Assembly: GCA_004335835.1 (NCBI GenBank) | Contig: RWJK01000281.1 | Span: 1 to 48,947 of the forward strand | Length of the DNA stretch: 48,947 nt | Direction of reading: 5' to 3' | DNA from: Scenedesmus sp. ARA3 | Taxonomy: Eukaryota > Chlorophyta > Chlorophyceae > Sphaeropleales > Scenedesmaceae | In this document: in pieces, positions 8,681 through 24,234 of the stretch | Layout of the letters: each line of letters begins with the position of its first letter | How positions within the stretch are numbered: position 1 is the first letter of the stretch | Translations under genes and position numbers: made by a program | Notes under the pieces: model-generated | What the model was told of the DNA's origin: nothing | Database searches by the model: none | Seen by the model: the letters and a program-made list of their open reading frames with translations, nothing else

Positions 8681-11600
8681 ATGATGCTGTTCAGGCAAGC
8701 GAGGCATAGCAATATGTGATAAAATGTCTCAATGTCTCTGAGCATTGCATGCTTAGTTGGCTCAATGTCTCAGAGCATTGCATGCTTAGTTGGCTCGGCT
8801 TTAGCCAGCTACTGCCTAAACTTGCGGGTCGATCGGCCAGACAGACGCTTAACGAAATTTCGTGGCATCAGGCATCACTCCCTAGTTGTGCCCTGCAGCT
8901 CTCTTGCTAACATGACAATTTAACCTAACTGTCTGTTGATAATGCCTGCTGCCTGCTTTGTGTGCCCGCAGGACCTGCGGTGCAGCAGCGCTGCTGCTGG
9001 CGCTGTCACTGGTGCTGATCTCTTCCTTGTCAAGTGGAAGTGTAGATGCTGCTAACGCCAAACTGGGTGCATTCATTGGTTGCGTCAACCTGACAAAGCC
9101 AGAGTGGATCAGGAGGACGGCGGATTACACAAATGTAAGGTTCTCTGCGTGGCTGTCATGGCATATGCCAATGCATTGTGACGTGATGTAGCCTGGCAGT
9201 CCAGATCCAGAAGTCGGTCAATCAAGTCAACAGCATGCAAGCTGAAGCATGCTTTGAGTTACAGCAGCAGTTTGACGGCCTGCTGTATGACAGGCAGCGC
9301 TCAGCAGGTGGTCCGACCACCTGAGTCAGGCGATCGGCCAGTGGCGTAGATGGGCAGCCACGGCTTGTGCCAGAAGCAATCAGAGGAAACGAAGTCTGAG
9401 AACTGCTGTACTGCGGCTCATTTGCCCTCTGCTGCATGCGCAGTTCAGCCAGTTCACACCACAAACCATACCAGGTTGCAGGAGCCACTGCGCAGACCAG
9501 GGCTACCCACTGGCCCTGGTGTCGATGGACTGGCGCTGCCGCTGCACCCTCTCGCTGCCTGACTACTACTACATGTGGCCCGACTACGTGCCAAATAAGG
9601 AAGAGTGCATCCCCATGCCCTCAAAGCCCAATGTGGAGACTGCCGCTGCTTACTACGTGCATGCCAACGCCAACACCTCAGGCTGCCGCCTGTCCTACCC
9701 CGAGTTCTATTCCAGCAGCCGCAGCCAGTGGTCAATCGACTACAAGTCTGCGTGAGTGATGTGCAGCGGATGCACATATCACACTGTCGAAGTCATGCAC
9801 CAAAATGTCAAGAACATCAGATATGTTGCCACTCCACTGCATGTGTTGAACTTCTGGACCAGATGCTTGCTCATCAGCGCGCGGTGTAGCTGTCCCTGCA
9901 AGAATGCATCTTTGCAGCTTTGCTAAGCTCTGCAGTCAAGCGCAAGGCCTCAAACGTGTTGCACTACCGCAAGCACCAAAACGTCTGTGAGACCTGACAA
10001 CATAGAGCTGTGCTTGAATCATTAGTACTACCAGGTAGTACCAGTTCTGCTGCCTTGCTGTTCTTGCAGAAACATCGAGTTCAGGAACAACACCCGCGGA
10101 GGGTCCCTCTACATCAGGCAGCTGGACACCGCCTCTGGTGCACGACTGCGCAGCAGAGATGGTGATCACCTGTACGGCATGTGGCAGGTCAGGTCGCTGC
10201 CGACAGCACGTACAAACTCTGTGACCGCATTTAGGATAAGGTGAGGGACAGCCTGATCAGGCATCTCATGGCATGTGTTGTGGTGATGCTTGTGATTCTG
10301 ACCTCAGTAGATGCACAGGCATGCCCTGCTAGGGTGCATGGCACTGCAAGTAGCAAGTGGTGCTGTGCGGCACCAACCTGATATACCCGCTGGCAGCTGG
10401 CAGCTACTGCACACATGTGCACAACACTTGATCAGGCTGCCATTGGCCATCTGCTGTAGTTTGAGCCCCGCATGCAACGCTGCTGCCAGTGCAGCAACCC
10501 ACAGCCACAACCAGCATGCATCCTACACTGCAGCTAGGCAGCTTGTCTCTAGTGCCAAACTATATGCCAAGCGGTGCTGCAGCGGACTCAGATCAAGGAA
10601 ACGTGCAAGCACTTTGCATTGAGGCAGTGCACAGCAGCGCAACCTGATAAACTTACATGCCGTATGTGCCACTGCACACCTGTGTGCAGTACGGCACAGG
10701 TCTAACAACATCTACCCCAGAAGTTCTGCTGGCAGCTTCTCTGAGATTGATATCAAGGTCCTCAATCAGGCGCCAGCCGAAGTGCCATCCTCTCTGCGCT
10801 TCTCTGCATCCACCGAGTAAGGCAAACTTTGAGCATTGAAGGCAGACTACTAGTCTGCTTCCGGCAACGGTTTGGGTTTGGATAGATGTGACAGAAGCTG
10901 ACGCAGCTAGCTTGCTGTTGGTGCCAATTGATGGCCGACAGCTGTCACAGCATCAGCTGCTGACGCATTGCGTTTATCTGCTGGTTGTTTGGCCGAGTTG
11001 AGGTATACGCAAACAGTAAGCATGTACATGGTACTGCGAGCTGTTGCATATCATGCTGCCTTGCCAAGCCATCAGTTCTGTCCTGGCAGCTCACAGGCTG
11101 CTGCAGTGGCAGCACTTGCAGCACTGCACACCGATACTGCTGAGTCAAGCCTCACTGCTGCTCTGTCCTTGTACGCCATGCAGCTCCCGGCTTTCTTATC
11201 AGGAGGCGCTGGCACCTGCTACGTACCAGCGCCTGATGGGCTGGAGCGGAAACAGGACAGTAACCAACACTTGGACCACACTGTCTATCAATTGGTGAGC
11301 TCGAGCTCCCCTTGGTTATGTCGGAGCTTTGTGTCAAGCTGCCCTACAGCATATCTCTAGCACTGTGTGAACCTGCGTCCAATTGGGATCGACTGGCTGC
11401 CATGACACAATCGCTGCTGGCAACTAGTGTGCTGTTCAGTTGTCAGCGTCTTCGGGCAGAGGCCGGCTACCATTCAAGCGCTTTTTCTCACCAGCAACTT
11501 GCTACCGCCGCTGCCACTGGTGCTATCGCTGCTGCTGCAGGCAACCCACTTTTGTCAGCTGGGCTTTAGACGGCAGGGTGGTCAGGACCATCAGGAACGG

Positions 11601-12076
11601 AGACATGACTTCATTGTGAGTGTAGCTAGACGCTCAAAACAATTGAACCAGAGCTTCTTCTGGCCTGCTGTATGTATGACTACCAGCATGAATCGTAGCT
11701 GCTTGCATGGCAGCAAAGCCCGCACTGTTGCGCCCCACACTCACGCAGCTGCAGCAACCCAGCGGTACAGCGCATGCTTGTTTGCCACTGCTGTTGCAGT
11801 TTGTGCTGATATATACTCTCTGTTGTTGCTGTTCAATACTCCTGCAGGGGCACCTTCCAATCCCCAACCATTGCCGCACGTGTGTTCTTCAGCATTGGTA
11901 CTGAGGGTAGGGGCCGCTTTGATGCAGCGGGCGGCCCTGCTGTCAGTAACTTCAACAACTTCAGGCGCATCATTTGTGACTTGCCAGAGCCAAGAACATT
12001 GGCAGAGCTGGGCCCTCCTTGGCTCACAGCTGTGCTGTACCCTGCTCCTGTGGCCAGCAGTACTGGATCAGCATAG
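8681..12076 (+). CDS. secreted WSC-like / GH16 (glucanase-fold) protein
   Basis: Eight exons join in one frame (379 aa): 8681-8694, 8972-9134, 9444-9751, 10070-10192, 10700-10816, 11184-11294, 11541-11615 and 11848-12076. Intron 1 uses a GC donor (AG|GCAAGC). This start supplies the n-region of a clear signal peptide (about residues 1-31, cleavage after SVDA). Residues 38-95 carry Cys42, C71-x3-C75 and C91-x-C93 around GYPLALVSM, a WSC-like carbohydrate-binding pattern. Residues about 160-360 match the GH16 jelly-roll: a YGMWQV strand, the active-site strand E218-I-D-I-K222, then TWTTLSINWQPTFVSWALDG. GH16 normally has E-x-D-x-E or E-x-D-x-x-E; the acid/base Glu is not found. A role in cell-wall beta-glucan binding or remodelling is inferred, and it may be a non-catalytic binder. 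Confidence 0.82.
8728..8793. repeat. 33-base tandem duplication in intron 1 of the GH16 gene
   Basis: Two adjacent 33-base copies (8728-8760 and 8761-8793), each ending gcatgcttagttgg, differ at one position (t/a). The high identity points to a recent event. It lies inside the GC-AG intron. Confidence 0.9.
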
Positions 12077-13440
12077 GCATTCCATGCCGTGGCTGCCATG
12101 GCTGTGGCAGCACCATTCCACGGCATCGCAGCGCCATTCCACATGCATGAAAGAACAAGCTACCGTGATCATCTAGCTCTTTCTCAAGGGGATTCCTGGC
12201 CATGACCAGCTGCTTACACAGGTCTGAAGATGGAGTATAGGCACCTCATGCAGCAAAGACACGTACGATGACTGCATCGCCTTGTCTGTGCAACTTGCGC
12301 TATGCTCAGCATGTTTTGAAGGCGAGTTTGACTGGGCGCATTGCTTCGGTTGCCCAGGTTCACCCATAATCTGGGTGCTTGATGTGCAAAGTAGATGTTG
12401 CCATGTTGGCCTGTGCTCAGCTGTGCAAGCTACAGTATGGCGAGCATGTTTTAGAAAGCAGTTTGAAGTGGGCGCAGTGCTCTGGTTGCCGGGTCTGCCT
12501 GGGACACATATTTCAGACACCTGACGTGCCTGCATTACTCCGTTACAATGCATCGCCTCGGGTGTGCAGATTTTGCTGTCATTGGCGATGCTGATCAGAC
12601 AGCATGTTAGAGGACGACAAGGAGAAGCATTGCGCTGTTTAGTCCAGGTGGTTGAGCAGCTTTTTCTGGCAAGGGCGTCAGTGGTGTTGCTGTTGACATG
12701 TTTCACACACAATGATCTTGTCATGACGTGCATCACAAATGTTGTTGCCCCTCACATAATGCTGCCCATCTTGGGCAGGTGCTCGGTGACGCGCTTTTTT
12801 AATCTGTGAAGGTTGGCATGGGCCTTTTGCAATTGGTTGGCCACACAGGGCCACCCCAGTACTATTAGTACTAAATAGCAGTCATCATTAGTGTGATGCA
12901 GCAGATTTGATTACATGACATGCCCTGACGGGCCTGCTTGTATAGAATTACTGTCTGGACTTAGTGTTTAATGGCGGGGTGGTTGTGTTGCGGCAGTACA
13001 AATGGTTGGTTTGAGATCTTCAAGCTGTGAATAAGTGCATCACGCATGTGGACAACTCAGCATTGCGGATGTCAATTCCTCATCTGGAAAACAGCACGTG
13101 ACATACCTGTCACCTGCCAGAAGCTGGGTGTTGTGTCCTATCGGTATGTAATTGCCTCACCCCAGCGTAAAGCACGCTTAAATTTCACAGATGCGAATAT
13201 TCACTGTCGATCAATTACTCACAAGTAGTGCCACCGCCAGCGCGCTTCACAGGAACCTCAACAGCAACAGCACACAGTTTTAGAGATTGAAAAAAGACAA
13301 ACACAGGTTGTCCACATATCACAGATGTCTGCACTGCTGCCAGTGAGTGCATGCGTGCAGCCACAAGCTGGAGGGCACACCCAACATCCTGCAACCTGCA
13401 AACCTGCACGCCCCACGCTATACGAGCCTACTGCCCCCCC
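12077..13440. other. intergenic stretch between the GH16 gene and F-box/LRR paralog 2
   Basis: These are the converging 3' ends of the two genes. The only structure I see is an imperfect 70-base direct repeat (12286-12354 and 12421-12490, roughly three-quarters identical by eye). No gene is supported. From about 12800 to 13240 the sequence is AT-richer and without repeats. Confidence 0.5.
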
Positions 13441-15511
13441 TCAGGCAGGCTGCTGTTGCCCACCACCTGCAAGCTGCGCCTGCAGTTCTGCAATGGTATC
13501 CTGCGCCTGCTGCAGCTGCTGCTGCGCTTCCTGCAGCTGCTGCTGTGCCTGCTGCAGCTGCTCCTGCTGCTGCGCAGCTGCCTGCCTCTGCTCATCCATC
13601 AGCTTCCTGAGGTAGGCCCCGTCTGTGCTGTGCTGCTCCAGCAGCTGCCTGAGCTGCAGCCACACGTCAGGTGGGCAGCACTGCAGCGGCAACACCCCCA
13701 CAGTAGCTGTTAACCAACAGGATGAGGAATTGGCGGCGTTCGGGTTCAGGTAAGCGCACGCGTGCTGGGTAGCCTGGGCCTCCAGGCCCATATGCAAGTA
13801 AGTCCCACTGTTCCAGCGGTGCATTGCATGTGTGCAACCAGGGTTGGTGGCGCATACCTGGCTGCATGTGCCCTTGATATGCTACAAATCGCAGTGTCAT
13901 CACATGCGTCCGCAACCTCGCCATGTGAACGCTTACCAGCGCCACTTAACAATTCTAATACACCCTGTTGTGCACTATACATCACCCAGACATTGCATGT
14001 ACACTGCAGCACTCCCCAATGCTTGGCACGGGGAACTAGGCTGATGACAACACTGCATGTGCATGGTTGCTGCCACCATGCTGCCACCACTCACAATGTT
14101 AGCAAGGCACAGGCTGCGCAGAGCGGGACATGCAGTGATCATGCGGGGGAAGGATGTCTCCTCATCAAATATGCTTGGCCGGCGGTTCTTGACATAGTCG
14201 ATGCACACCGTGTGCAGCTGTGTACAAGCTGTCGCAGCTGGCGGCCTTCTGGGAACATGTACCCGCCTGCAAACGTCAGCAAGTAGCCCCTGACTGCCAG
14301 GTGCGTGAGCTGCGTTGACGCTGTCAGCTCGGCACAGGCCTGTGCGTTTACGTCTCGCTCATCTGACTCATCCCATTCTAACTCATCCATTGCATGGAAG
14401 TGTGCCGCCACTGGGTCTAGGTAATCCAGGTACAGGTGCCGCAGCTGAGTGAGCCCTGCCAGCACAGGAAGCAGCTGCTCAATGAAGTTATAGTCTGGCA
14501 AGTCCAGCACCAAGTGCTGCAGCTGAGTCATGCTGCTCAATGCTGGCATGTAAAAACCGGCTATCCCTTGCAGCTCAAGATGCTGCAGGTCTGTCAGCTG
14601 CCCCTCGCCTGCGGTGCTATAAACCGGCTATCCCTTGCAGCTCAAGATCCTGCAGGTCTGCTGTCAAACAAACAGAACGTGTGAGGCTGGCTGTGTATCT
14701 GCAGCCGCCGCAGGCTAGACGGCAGCGCTGGCAGCTCCTGACAGTACTCAATGGCTAGCTCCAGCTGCTGCAGCGCAGTGAGCTTGCTGATTACGTGCAC
14801 TGCCCCCAGCGCCATTGCACCGATGGCTAATGCTGCTGCTACTCCGCCCCTGCTGCCGCTGCTGCTCTCCCAGTTGGGGCCACGCAGTGTGTCTGCGAGT
14901 GACAAGGTGGTCAGCTGAGTCATGTGCTGCAGGATGTTTGGCTGAGCAGGCTGCTTGTTGTTAAACAATGTCAGTGCGCCTGCATCTGCAGCAAGGTGTT
15001 GCAGCGCTGCGCCAGCCAGCTGCAGGCGGCGCAGCCATGTCAGTGCTGTCACAGCTGCCAGGCTGCAATACGAGGTTTGCAGCGTGCAGTCGCGCAGCAC
15101 CAAGGCTGTTAGGTTGCCTGAAAGGGGCACCAGTGGGTTGCTGCCGCTGCAAACATTGCTGCCATGGAGAGACAGGTGTAGGTGCTGCAGCTGGTGCAAC
15201 TGCTGCAGTGGCAGCCGCAGGTGCACCTGCCAGCAGTTGCTGTAGCCCAGGTCTATCTGTAGGCTGCTGACGCCCCTGCCATGAGCTGATAGCCAACCTG
15301 GCAGGGACCAGGCTATTCTGTATGACGTCTGCAGCTGCGGCTCTCCATCTGTGCTGCACCTGATGCTGCTGGTGGCCTGGTTAGCTGCTGCACGCCAGCT
15401 GCGGCATGTCAGCGCACAGCTCTGCAGGCGCTCCTGCTGCGGCACGTGCTGCAGCACCAGTGCCAACAGGTCTGTGTCCTCCGCCAGTTGATGAGAAGCT
15501 GTGCGTGGCAT
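13441..15511 (-). CDS. F-box / leucine-rich-repeat protein (paralog 2), possibly degenerate
   Basis: Second copy of the F-box/LRR family, starting at 15511 with MPRTASHQLAEDTDLL. The F-box (residues about 10-45) is nearly identical to paralog 1, differing for instance as QSCALTCRSW against QCCALTRRSW. Exon 1 codes LRRs down to about 14690. LRR coding continues from about 14594 to 14240, and a final exon, 13680-13441 (80 codons with stop), encodes a Gln-rich coiled coil ending in GGGQQQPA. The exon join near 14600-14690 coincides with a 40-base duplication whose first copy leads into a stop. Near 14220 the frame breaks: EGRQLRQL continues into non-LRR sequence, while a shifted frame restores the homologous RMITACPALRSLCLANI segment. 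Compared with paralog 1 several LRRs are missing. It may be a decaying copy, or sequence errors may mimic this. Confidence 0.6.
14554..14660. repeat. 40-base direct duplication within the LRR region of paralog 2
   Basis: Copies at 14554-14593 and 14621-14660 differ by one base and are 67 bases apart start to start. On the minus strand both encode DLQxLELQGIAG, one LRR unit. The right-hand copy runs into TAG in that frame; the left-hand copy continues into the next LRR. Confidence 0.85.
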
Positions 15512-15772
15512 GGTTGCTGCTGCTGCGCTGCTGGGACTGCTGATGCTTGTGCTTCACTTCACTCAGTGCTGATGCCCTTCTGCCACCTGCGCAGCACAAG
15601 GCAGCATACTGGATTTACTGTGTCACGGCACCTACACGTCCATGCCGCTGGATGGGTGTGCAACCAAGAACACTACCTTTGCAGCGTGGAAATTGTGAAC
15701 GTGACGGAGTAACACAACTGATAAACAGAAGTGAGCAACATGATAATGCACATTTGGCTTGCAGCTGTTGCA

Positions 15773-15828
<56 letters not shown>
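15773..15828. repeat. (GCT)18 microsatellite upstream of F-box/LRR paralog 2
   Basis: 56-base pure GCT tract, the same length as the tract at 7605-7660, and at the corresponding place relative to the paralogous gene. Confidence 0.9.
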
Positions 15829-16124
15829 AAGGCCTGTTGTTGCTGCTGCCTCACATGCGCCACGCCTGGTTAGAGTAGCAACTGTGGTTGTATGATGGTG
15901 TGTGGACGTCGGCGCTGCTTTCTTCCCGTGTTGAAGATGTCCCTCCTGCTGTTGACAAGACCGGCGGTCCGTCCTGGGCATCACTTGTGCAGAGAAGATG
16001 CACGTTGCACTCAGTTCAGACATTTTCTTCTTGAACACTCATTGCACCATACAAATTGAACATGCTTGCTTTCTGACGACTTTCCTCACTCATCACACTG
16101 TTACTCAAAATTGAAAATGTGTTA

Positions 16125-16134
16125 CCCGCCAAAA
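16125..16134 (-). promoter_or_regulatory. E2F-like site 1 upstream of MCM6
   Basis: The minus strand reads TTTTGGCGGG, matching the E2F/DP consensus TTTSSCGS. It is about 210 bases before the MCM6 start. MCM genes are classic E2F targets in plants and animals. The same core (TTTGGCGGG) occurs in the duplicated block at 7964-7972, which is not next to a replication gene. Confidence 0.45.
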
Positions 16135-16240
16135 TGATGTTCGCGTGTTGTGTGCGGTGTGCTGGTGCCTCATTGCAACGTTTCAAGCACGCTTGTACTG
16201 TTGCGACGGCAATCAACATTTTGGAAAAGAACGGGCAGTA

Positions 16241-16250
16241 GCGCGGCAAA
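16241..16250 (-). promoter_or_regulatory. E2F-like site 2 upstream of MCM6
   Basis: The minus strand reads TTTGCCGCGC, a full match to TTTSSCGS, about 94 bases before the MCM6 start codon. Proximity and pairing with site 1 support S-phase control; function is inferred. Confidence 0.5.
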
Positions 16251-16343
16251 CTCTTTCATTCACCTGATCCCTTAGGTGCCTTGCCCGCGTTACGGTGCCT
16301 ATGCTATAACGATTTATATATTGATACAGACAACACTATAAAC

Positions 16344-22665
<6,322 letters not shown>

Positions 22666-22998
22666 AATGGGGCACCCGTGCAGGTTGCTGCTGCTGGTGT
22701 TGCCGCTGCTGCGAGTTGGCCCTGGTTCCTTTGCTGCACATCCACAGGACTGCGTGGCCTTGCCTGCATATGTGCTGTCAGCGCCAGAGACCAGCCATGT
22801 GCAGGTCCATCGTGCGCTGGCTCGAGTGCAACGTGGTCTGGCGGCATGCTGCGGGTCGTGACTAGCTTGAGGACAGGGCCATGGTTCGCCATCTAGCTCT
22901 GCTTGTCACGCCATGATGTGGCAGGGCTGCTAGGTTGTTTGAGCTGGGTTTGATGCGGACCAAGGTGTTGACAAGCTTAATAATAATAATAGTCTTCT

Positions 22999-23003
22999 TG
23001 TAA
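22999..23003 (+). terminator. candidate polyadenylation signal of MCM6
   Basis: TGTAA, the characteristic green-algal polyadenylation signal, 334 bases after the MCM6 stop. Confidence 0.5.
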
Positions 23004-23040
23004 GCCATACCTTGTCATCGGCATCGGCAACCGCGCCCCG

Positions 23041-23095
23041 NNNNNNNNNNNNNNNNNNNNNNNNNNNNNNNNNNNNNNNNNNNNNNNNNNNNNNN
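23041..23095. other. assembly gap (55 N)
   Basis: Undetermined bases in the submitted sequence; true length unknown. Confidence 0.99.
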
Positions 23096-23232
23096 GTAGA
23101 CCACCCAGACCCCCTCACCGCCTTCACCAGGCAGCAGGTGGGGGTTACCCATACGGTTGGCTGCGTGCCTGGCAGGGCTGGTATGCATGTAGCCAGCAAT
23201 CGACGGAATCCTGCGGAGAGCCGCGAGGACAT

Positions 23233-23291
23233 AGCAGTATCCTTCCTTCGGTTTTCACCGACCGTTTCCCTGAATCCAGGGAAATACTGCT
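23233..23291. other. three-way-junction hairpin element
   Basis: An outer 8-bp stem (AGCAGTAT at 23233-23240 with ATACTGCT at 23284-23291) encloses two hairpins: TCGGT-tttc-ACCGA (23248-23261) and TTTCCCTG-aatc-CAGGGAA (23265-23283). Another short hairpin, GCGG-agag-CCGC, lies just before (23213-23224). Perfect pairing in three stems within 59 bases suggests a structured RNA or a small mobile-element remnant. It matches no tRNA or spliceosomal RNA I know. Confidence 0.4.
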
Positions 23292-24109
23292 TTGGCTCAG
23301 AATCAATCCTGCAACCTCTGCCAGGCTGTGACAGCATACCAGGGCAGCAACCGCTGCTGCCTGGGCAACTGTACGGTGTTGACAAGCTTGTGTGATCCTG
23401 GAAGAAGGCAGCACAGGGAGACGGGAAAAACGGGTGTGTCGCTTTGGGTGCTTTTGCGCTGCTGCAGCACAGGCCGTTGCAGCATGGTGCAGCAGCTGCG
23501 ATGTGCTGAAGCTGCCAGGTTCCTTGCGGCTGCTGCCCACCGTGTCATAGTGGAAGTTGTGAACATGTGTACAGGGCACTACTTGTCTGCCTTCAGTCGG
23601 CATGTATATAAGCATGTGCATGTGCATGTGCATGGCGACAATCTCAGTTGTTGCATAGCGCGGTGACTGACACAGGCAAGGTCCTTGTGCCCTGCGTGCT
23701 GGGTTTAGCATCCAAGCTGTTTGTAGTGCCTGTTTCCCTACACAGCGGTGCAACGTGCTGTACCTCCTGACCTGCGCTCTCCCTCGTACAAACACATTTC
23801 GTGCCGTGCTACCCTTAACTCAGAGGCACCCAAGTTGCCGGGTGGATCATGCAAAGTGTGCTGCTGGTGGCAGCACGTCATGAGCAACATGACCGCCATC
23901 ATGCATGGCATGCAGCGCGACACTGCAGGAATTGTACATCAAGAAGGATCTGTGCTGTTGCAGCTCAGCTTTCAGCTGGCAGCGTTCCAGAACACAGCCC
24001 TCACCATTCAAGTGCCAATCAGGGTTATGTGCTTATGTATGCAGCTGCCGCCGTTGCAAGAGGTGGTCGGTGAACCGTCAGCAAAGCACATGTTACACAG
24101 GGTTTGACC

Positions 24110-24125
24110 GAAGACAGCTGTCTTC
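24110..24125. repeat. 16-base palindrome upstream of the TORTIFOLIA1-like gene
   Basis: GAAGACAG followed by its reverse complement CTGTCTTC, about 110 bases before the start codon. It could be a dimeric transcription-factor site. Confidence 0.4.
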
Positions 24126-24234
24126 CCACACTGCATCTTTCCTCACGTTTCGCTCTGGCAAAGCGTGACTACATAAATTATCAATTGTTCATTCATATTG
24201 AGGATGTTTGCTTCAAGCCTTTGAAACTGATCGC

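Larger units (their letters stand above)
15512..16343. other. divergent upstream region of F-box/LRR paralog 2 and MCM6
   Basis: It contains the second 56-base GCT microsatellite (15773-15828), the end of the duplicated unit (similarity to 7928-8000 is visible at about 16096-16165), and two E2F-like sites near MCM6. No gene is visible. Confidence 0.6.
22666..24234. other. intergenic region with assembly gap
   Basis: It holds the MCM6 3' untranslated region with a TGTAA signal, a run of 55 undetermined bases, a 15-base direct repeat flanking the gap (22964-22978 and 23375-23389), a multi-branched hairpin element and, near the next gene, a 16-base palindrome. No coding gene is supported; frames across the gap are artefacts. 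Confidence 0.6.

Noticed and set aside
23233..23291. tRNA or spliceosomal RNA
   Set aside because: No T-arm consensus, anticodon arm of correct spacing or known U-RNA core is seen.
22930..23395. Open frames crossing the N gap on both strands
   Set aside because: They include undetermined codons and are artefacts of the gap.
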